In this document: one piece after another, positions 57,873 to 62,045 of the stretch | How the letters are laid out: the number at the start of each line of letters is the position of its first letter | Numbering within the stretch: the first letter of the stretch is position 1 | Source of the DNA: Porticoccaceae bacterium | GTDB taxonomy: Bacteria > Pseudomonadota > Gammaproteobacteria > Pseudomonadales > Porticoccaceae | Length of the DNA: 62,045 nt | Direction of reading: 5' to 3' | Assembly (NCBI GenBank): GCA_029242085.1 | Contig: JAQWUP010000035.1 | Span: 1-62,045 of the forward strand | The notes under the pieces: generated by a model | Told to the model about the DNA's origin: nothing | What the model saw: the letters and a program-made list of their open reading frames with translations, nothing else | The model's database searches: none | Position numbers and translations under genes: made by a program

Positions 57873-60614
57873 ATGAAACGTATGTTAATCAACGCATCGC
57901 ACACAGAAGAGGTGCGAGTTGCAATGGTCGATGGCCAACGGCTATACGATCTGGATATCGAAAACAGAACCAGAGAACAGAAAAAATCCAATATCTACAA
58001 AGGTAAAATTACCCGAGTAGAGCCTAGCTTGGAAGCGGCATTTGTCGATTACGGTGCCGAACGTCATGGCTTCCTGCCATTAAAAGAAATATCTCGAGAG
58101 TACTTCAAAAAAGGCGCCTCATCGGAAGGCGGCCGCGTGCGAATTCAAGATGCGGTTAAAGAGGGCCAGGAAGTTCTGGTTCAGGTTGAAAAAGAAGAGC
58201 GCGGCTCAAAAGGTGCTGCACTGACAACCTTTATGAGTTTGGCCGGCCGCTATCTGGTACTGATGCCTAACAACCCCCGCGCTGGTGGTATCTCTCGCCG
58301 CATTGAAGGCGATGAGCGCGCGGATCTGCGCGAAGCTATGCGCGGTTTGGAAATTCCAGATGGCATGGGTGCCATTGTGCGCACAGCTGGTATTGGTCGC
58401 GCCACAGAAGAACTGCAATGGGATCTTGATTATCTGCTGCAACTTTGGAATACCATTACCGAAGAAGCTGATGGCGCCAAAGCGCCCCACTTCCTATTCC
58501 AAGAAAGCAATGTAATTGTGCGCGCTATTCGCGACTATTTGCGCCAAGATGTCGGTGAAGTTATTGTTGATAGTGAAGAGGCGTACGCCCTGGCGGCTGC
58601 CTTTATTGGCACTGTGATGCCAGACTTTACCAGCAAGGTGAAGTTCTATCAGGAAGAGATCCCGCTGTTTAATCGCTATCAAATTGAAAACCAAATTGAG
58701 ACAGCTTTCTGTCGCGAAGTGAGCCTGCCATCTGGCGGCTCAATTGTTATCGATATCACCGAAGCAATGGTATCAATTGATATTAACTCGGCCCGCGCTA
58801 CCAAGGGCGGCGATATCGAAGAAACGGCATTTAACACCAACAAAGAAGCTGCCGAAGAAATTGCCCGCCAATTGCGTTTACGTGATGTCGGCGGCCTGAT
58901 CGTTATCGACTTTATTGATATGTTGAATAGCCGTCACCAAAAAGAAGTTGAGAATAAGATGCGTGATGCACTAGTCGTGGATCGCGCCAGAGTTCAGGTG
59001 GGGCGCATCTCACGCTTTGGCCTGCTGGAAATGTCACGTCAGCGCCTGCGCCCGTCTCTAGAAGAGACCATGTCGAAGGTATGCCCACGCTGTAAGGGTC
59101 AGGGCACAATTCGTGGCACGCGCTCCCTCGCACTCTCTATACTGCGTCTGGTTGAAGAGGAAGCTCAGAAAGAATTTAGCCGCGAGATACGAGCTATTGT
59201 GCCGGTCTCTGTTGCAACCTTCTTACTCAATGAAAAGCGTAAAGAAATTTCTGATATTGAAGCTCGCAATAAAATCAAGGTAACGGTACTGCCGAATACA
59301 GAGATGGAGACGCCTCATTTTGAAGTGGTGCGCATCCGCTCTCAGGATGAAGACAACTCAGATTTCAGTTATAAGATGGCTCGCGAACTCAGTAAGCCTG
59401 AGCTAGAAGTGGTGTCCGAGAGTTCAGACACAACACAGTCGCTGCCTCAACCGGCGGTAAAAACCATTGTGCCCTCGACACCTGCTCCCAGCGTTGCCAA
59501 GCCCGAGCCAGTGGCAGTCAAGTCTCCGGGCCTAGTCAAACGCCTGTGGGACAGCCTGTTTGGCGAGACACCGGCGCAAGAGGAAGAAGAGAAGCCGAAG
59601 CCTAGAGGTCGCAACTCCCGCAATAATCAAAACCGCAGTCGTGGTGGTCAGAATAATCGTGGCCGCTCCAATAATCGCGGTCGCTCGAATAACCGCAATG
59701 GCGATTCTCGAAACGACAATAACCGTAACGATAAACGTCAGGACGGCAATCAAAAGAACGAAGCCCGCGACAATGATAACCGTCGTGGTAACAGCAACCG
59801 TCGCAACAGTAACAACCGCAACAAAGATCAGGTAAAGAGCGATGCCAATGCGGTCAAAACCTCTGCTGACAATCAAAAGAGTCCAGATACTAACCAGGCC
59901 AAGGGAGATCAACTACAGCGTCGCCCCGATGAAAAGCGCCGCGGTCCACGTCGCCGTCGTCAGCGCTCAGATGTACCTAAAGAAATGCTAGATCAGACAG
60001 CGACAATAGCAGGTTCAGTAAATACCGAGAATGCACCAACTGCTTCAGAGGCACCTGTGCCAGCCCCAATTAAAGAGGCTCCGGTAGAGGAGAAAACTGA
60101 TAAGCCAGCCCGCCCCAAGCGCAAAGCAGCTCCCAGAAAGCCCAAGGCGGCCAAAGAGACTGTTACTGATGCCTCGGTCAATTCAGAAGCCGCTCCAGCT
60201 GCTGCGCCAGTTCAAGAGTCTCCACAGGCCCAAGAGCCTGCAGCCGATGCACCAGCTAAAAAACCTGCCCGTCCCAAGCGTAAGGCTGCGGCCAAGCCTA
60301 AGACGGCTAAAGTCGACAGTGCCGCTCCAGAAACTGAAAAAAAGGAGGGGCCTCGCGCCAGTAACGACCCGCGCAAAAAGCCTAAGCCAGTCAGTAAGGT
60401 CGAGGTTAGTACCGAGCGACCAGTAGCTGCCAAACCTGCTGCGCTAACAACGGACGAACCAGTTGCAACAGCTGTAAAAACGTCTGTACCCAGAGCTTCA
60501 AATGATCCGCGCAAGAAGCGCGCTAGTGAGAAAGCAGCGGCTAAAACGGACCCCAATGAGGCTCCAGTGGCTGCAACAAATCAGGAAAGCACGGAAAAAG
60601 CACCAAAGGCGTAA
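57873..60614 (+). CDS. rne: Ribonuclease E
   Basis: A 913-residue endonuclease and degradosome scaffold. [20 protein letters not shown] begins the catalytic half. The S1 domain is about residues 35-125. The DNase I-like site has [16 protein letters not shown] and [12 protein letters not shown], each with a metal-binding Asp. The Zn-link is [17 protein letters not shown]. Residues from about 520 are disordered: an Arg/Asn-rich stretch ([18 protein letters not shown]) and Lys/Ala/Pro-rich repeats, including PARPKRKAA twice and RASNDPRKK twice. This half should bind RNA, helicase and PNPase. Length is near that of Pseudomonas RNase E. Confidence 0.97.
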   Translation: MKRMLINASHTEEVRVAMVDGQRLYDLDIENRTREQKKSNIYKGKITRVEPSLEAAFVDYGAERHGFLPLKEISREYFKKGASSEGGRVRIQDAVKEGQEVLVQVEKEERGSKGAALTTFMSLAGRYLVLMPNNPRAGGISRRIEGDERADLREAMRGLEIPDGMGAIVRTAGIGRATEELQWDLDYLLQLWNTITEEADGAKAPHFLFQESNVIVRAIRDYLRQDVGEVIVDSEEAYALAAAFIGTVMPDFTSKVKFYQEEIPLFNRYQIENQIETAFCREVSLPSGGSIVIDITEAMVSIDINSARATKGGDIEETAFNTNKEAAEEIARQLRLRDVGGLIVIDFIDMLNSRHQKEVENKMRDALVVDRARVQVGRISRFGLLEMSRQRLRPSLEETMSKVCPRCKGQGTIRGTRSLALSILRLVEEEAQKEFSREIRAIVPVSVATFLLNEKRKEISDIEARNKIKVTVLPNTEMETPHFEVVRIRSQDEDNSDFSYKMARELSKPELEVVSESSDTTQSLPQPAVKTIVPSTPAPSVAKPEPVAVKSPGLVKRLWDSLFGETPAQEEEEKPKPRGRNSRNNQNRSRGGQNNRGRSNNRGRSNNRNGDSRNDNNRNDKRQDGNQKNEARDNDNRRGNSNRRNSNNRNKDQVKSDANAVKTSADNQKSPDTNQAKGDQLQRRPDEKRRGPRRRRQRSDVPKEMLDQTATIAGSVNTENAPTASEAPVPAPIKEAPVEEKTDKPARPKRKAAPRKPKAAKETVTDASVNSEAAPAAAPVQESPQAQEPAADAPAKKPARPKRKAAAKPKTAKVDSAAPETEKKEGPRASNDPRKKPKPVSKVEVSTERPVAAKPAALTTDEPVATAVKTSVPRASNDPRKKRASEKAAAKTDPNEAPVAATNQESTEKAPKA

Positions 60615-60663
60615 TTGGAGCTTGTCAGCGATTAAAGGCGCTGTATAATCAGCGCCTCAATTT

Positions 60664-60754
60664 GGTGGGATGGCAGAGCGGTTGAATGCACCAGTCTTGA
60701 AAACTGGCATACGTTAATAGCGTATCTAGGGTTCGAATCCCTATCCCACCGCCA
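60664..60754 (+). tRNA. tRNA-Ser(UGA)
   Basis: A 91-base gene with encoded CCA. The acceptor stem GGTGGGA pairs with TCCCACC at the 3' end, the discriminator is G, and the anticodon loop CTTGAAA gives anticodon TGA, reading UCA and related serine codons. The long variable arm (TACGTTAATAGCGTA) is typical of tRNA-Ser, and GGTTCGAATCC is the T arm. It lies about 50 bases after rne and ends a few bases before an intrinsic terminator. Confidence 0.97.
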
Positions 60755-60768
60755 CTTATATTAATTAA

Positions 60769-60794
60769 ACCTCTGTTTTTACAGGGGTTTTTTT
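60769..60794 (+). terminator. Intrinsic terminator after tRNA-Ser
   Basis: CCTCTGT at 60770-60776 pairs with ACAGGGG at 60781-60787, with one G-U pair, followed by a run of T. It ends the tRNA transcript, and perhaps rne. The 109 bases from there to the next gene end hold nothing else visible. Confidence 0.85.
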
Positions 60795-60903
60795 ATTCTT
60801 GGGATCTTCTAAATTTCCGTTGTACCACTTGTTGTACTTTAAAGTCTGGCGTTTTAATAATTTTTAGGCTTATAAATCACAGCGCTCAAAAATGCTTTTG
60901 TCA

Positions 60904-61431
60904 CTATTCTTTGAATGTTTCAACAAAGCTCGTAAATTTGCTCATAAGCTCTCCAGACGACTCACTGACCTTTTGCTTTAGCTCTTCTCTGGTAGGAACT
61001 GCTATTGAGCAGACCGCAGTTTGATCAACATCAGTCGTCTCATCCGGATTCAATGCCCGGTTCAATGCGTCCATATCTTTTGCTGTCTCACACAAATCGT
61101 TTAGTTCCCAAGTAGTAACACCAACTATTGCTGCTGCTCCAACTAGCGGTGCTGCCTCAAAGGCCATAGCACCAACAGATCTAGAGGCTGTCTTCATTGC
61201 TCGCCGTTTAATACCGCTAGTTGTAGATCCTACGGCTTTTGCAACAGTGACTTTTTTGCCCTTAAAATTTACCTTAGTGTTTTTAGGGTGAATCTTGGAA
61301 GCAGCAGTCGGCATATCTGTTAGTACTGTAAAGACAGAGCTTGCTATTTTAAAGACAGTCTCACTTGCAAGTATAGCCACATTGAAAGAGAGGGATAAGA
61401 CCAACACGAATCTCTTGAGAAAGGTTTTCAT
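60904..61431 (-). CDS. Hypothetical membrane-associated protein downstream of tRNA-Ser
   Basis: A 175-residue protein whose function I do not know. An N-terminal hydrophobic segment (FVLVLSLSFNVAILA) could be a signal or anchor. A second hydrophobic stretch (AAPLVGAAAIVGVTTWE) lies near residue 100, between a basic segment (TTSGIKRRAMKTASRSV) and a conserved-looking block LNDLCETAKDMDALNRALNP. Two Cys (in LCET and AVCSIAVPTREELK) may pair if exported. Similar proteins occur, as far as I recall, in marine gammaproteobacteria near mobile regions. It faces the tRNA convergently. Confidence 0.65.
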   Translation of the reverse strand: MKTFLKRFVLVLSLSFNVAILASETVFKIASSVFTVLTDMPTAASKIHPKNTKVNFKGKKVTVAKAVGSTTSGIKRRAMKTASRSVGAMAFEAAPLVGAAAIVGVTTWELNDLCETAKDMDALNRALNPDETTDVDQTAVCSIAVPTREELKQKVSESSGELMSKFTSFVETFKE

Positions 61432-61613
61432 TGCCTGTCCTTAGCTAGAAGTCAATTGAATGATACGACTGTCTATTATCGTATTGCAACTGCTTTGATA
61501 CCCCCCCTTCTGAGTTTTGCCAATATAAAAGAAGAGTTACCCCGACGATCTACAGATTGAATGGCTCTAGGGATTTGACCCCCCTACCCCTCACATGATT
61601 AGAATGGATAGAC

Positions 61614-62045
61614 CTAAAGCGCAGGCATCAAGGTCTCTAAATGCGCCTCAATCTCCTCTGCAGTCTTTCTAGTAGCATCTTCTGCCACTACGCCATTAAT
61701 GAGCGTATCGCCCTGTAAACCGAACAGGTAACGCAGAATAAGCAGTCCATCTGTGAGTGCGTCAATATCACCATTTCCATCGATGTCTGCAAGATCACCA
61801 AGGATCTCTATACGAGATTCGATATCCACTGATTCAGTGTAGACAGCATTAGAGGCGATAGTTCCTGTTACCAATGCACTACCATCTAACCCAAACATAC
61901 CTCTTAATATCAGAAGTCCATCTGTCAGAGCGTCATAGTCTTCATTACCATCTATGTCTAAAGAGCCTGAGGGTATGGTTCCAGCTAAGAATTCATCTAG
62001 GGCTGTCACACCATCATTGTCCTGATCACTCGTAGCATCAGAGGG
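61614..62045 (-). CDS. Dockerin-like calcium-binding repeat protein, C-terminal part (truncated by window edge)
   Basis: The frame is open to the end of the window, so only the last 143 residues are seen. A thrombospondin-3-like SDQDNDGVTALDEFLAG segment precedes two tandem units of about 55 residues. Each contains a dockerin/EF-hand loop and helix: DIDGNEDYDALTDGLLILRG and DIDGNGDIDALTDGLLILRY, followed by MFGLDGSALVTG or LFGLQGDTLINGVV. Such tails occur on large secreted or surface proteins in marine bacteria and probably bind Ca2+. The upstream function is unknown. The 182-base gap to the hypothetical gene shows nothing recognisable. Confidence 0.82.
   Translation of the reverse strand, partial: PSDATSDQDNDGVTALDEFLAGTIPSGSLDIDGNEDYDALTDGLLILRGMFGLDGSALVTGTIASNAVYTESVDIESRIEILGDLADIDGNGDIDALTDGLLILRYLFGLQGDTLINGVVAEDATRKTAEEIEAHLETLMPAL

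Noticed and set aside
57707-58006. A 99-codon frame that begins in the rne leader and runs into rne in another frame
   Set aside because: No ribosome site, no family resemblance, and half of it overlaps conserved RNase E sequence.
59532-59912. A hydrophobic 126-codon frame antisense to rne that looks like a membrane protein
   Set aside because: Its Val/Ile/Thr-rich translation arises from Arg/Asn codon repeats of the RNase E tail on the other strand.

Overview
The window is a dense stretch of a marine-type gammaproteobacterial chromosome of roughly 50% GC. The gene order clpS-clpA / infA-bpt-aat-trxB / ftsK-lolA-rarA-crcB-serS-cysG and the block tatD-pilZ-holB-tmk-mltG-pabC-acpP-fabG-fabD-plsX-rpmF-yceD ... 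rluC / rne match the Pseudomonas/Cellvibrionales arrangement from memory. Dockerin-like repeats, two Na+/amino-acid (AGCS) symporters and a TPR multihaem cytochrome c suggest a SAR92/Porticoccaceae-like marine lineage. That last assignment is inference.

Layout. 1-14717: housekeeping core (N-degron pathway ClpS/ClpA plus the Bpt and Aat transferases, IF-1, thioredoxin reductase, FtsK, LolA, RarA, fluoride channel, SerRS, sirohaem synthase, glutathione-reductase-type enzyme). 14941-23750: accessory nitrogen/carbon region with a TetR regulator, a PuuB-like FAD oxidase and a divergent PuuA-like ligase, an octahaem cytochrome c with TPRs, a TauD-type dioxygenase, a class I glutamine amidotransferase and an AGCS symporter. 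23832-25109: a lone tyrosine recombinase. 25376-28373: Prc protease and exonuclease III. 28446-30537: a four-gene cassette (His-rich secreted protein, ECF sigma factor, one-TM protein, DUF3106 periplasmic protein). 30636-34215: etfBA and the divergent ETF-quinone oxidoreductase gene. 34292-39411: DUF1285/TetR/ThrH, then sulfur assimilation (cysH, a CxxC protein, cysB, a TSUP transporter). 39419-43396: 5'-nucleotidase, second AGCS symporter, PLP-dependent desulfhydrase/deaminase, yajC. 43468-47350: Bcp, malate dehydrogenase, dimeric dUTPase, metallo-beta-lactamase-fold hydrolase, TatD. 47379-57189: a frameshifted pilZ, then replication, cell-wall and fatty-acid genes (without fabF), L32, YceD, HAD phosphatase, RluC. 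57190-60614: a long leader and RNase E. 60664: tRNA-Ser(UGA), followed by an unfamiliar secreted protein and a truncated calcium-binding dockerin-like protein, which may start an accessory region.

Several gene ends carry convincing intrinsic terminators. A degenerate dispersed repeat (core TCCTGAGCGAAGCGAAGGAT, often paired head to head) occupies four intergenic gaps. The most interesting leads are the sigma-factor/His-rich cassette, the half-site array in the puuA promoter, the doubly frameshifted pilZ, the absence of fabF beside acpP, and the genes downstream of tRNA-Ser. No CRISPR array, insertion sequence, rRNA or complete prophage was seen.
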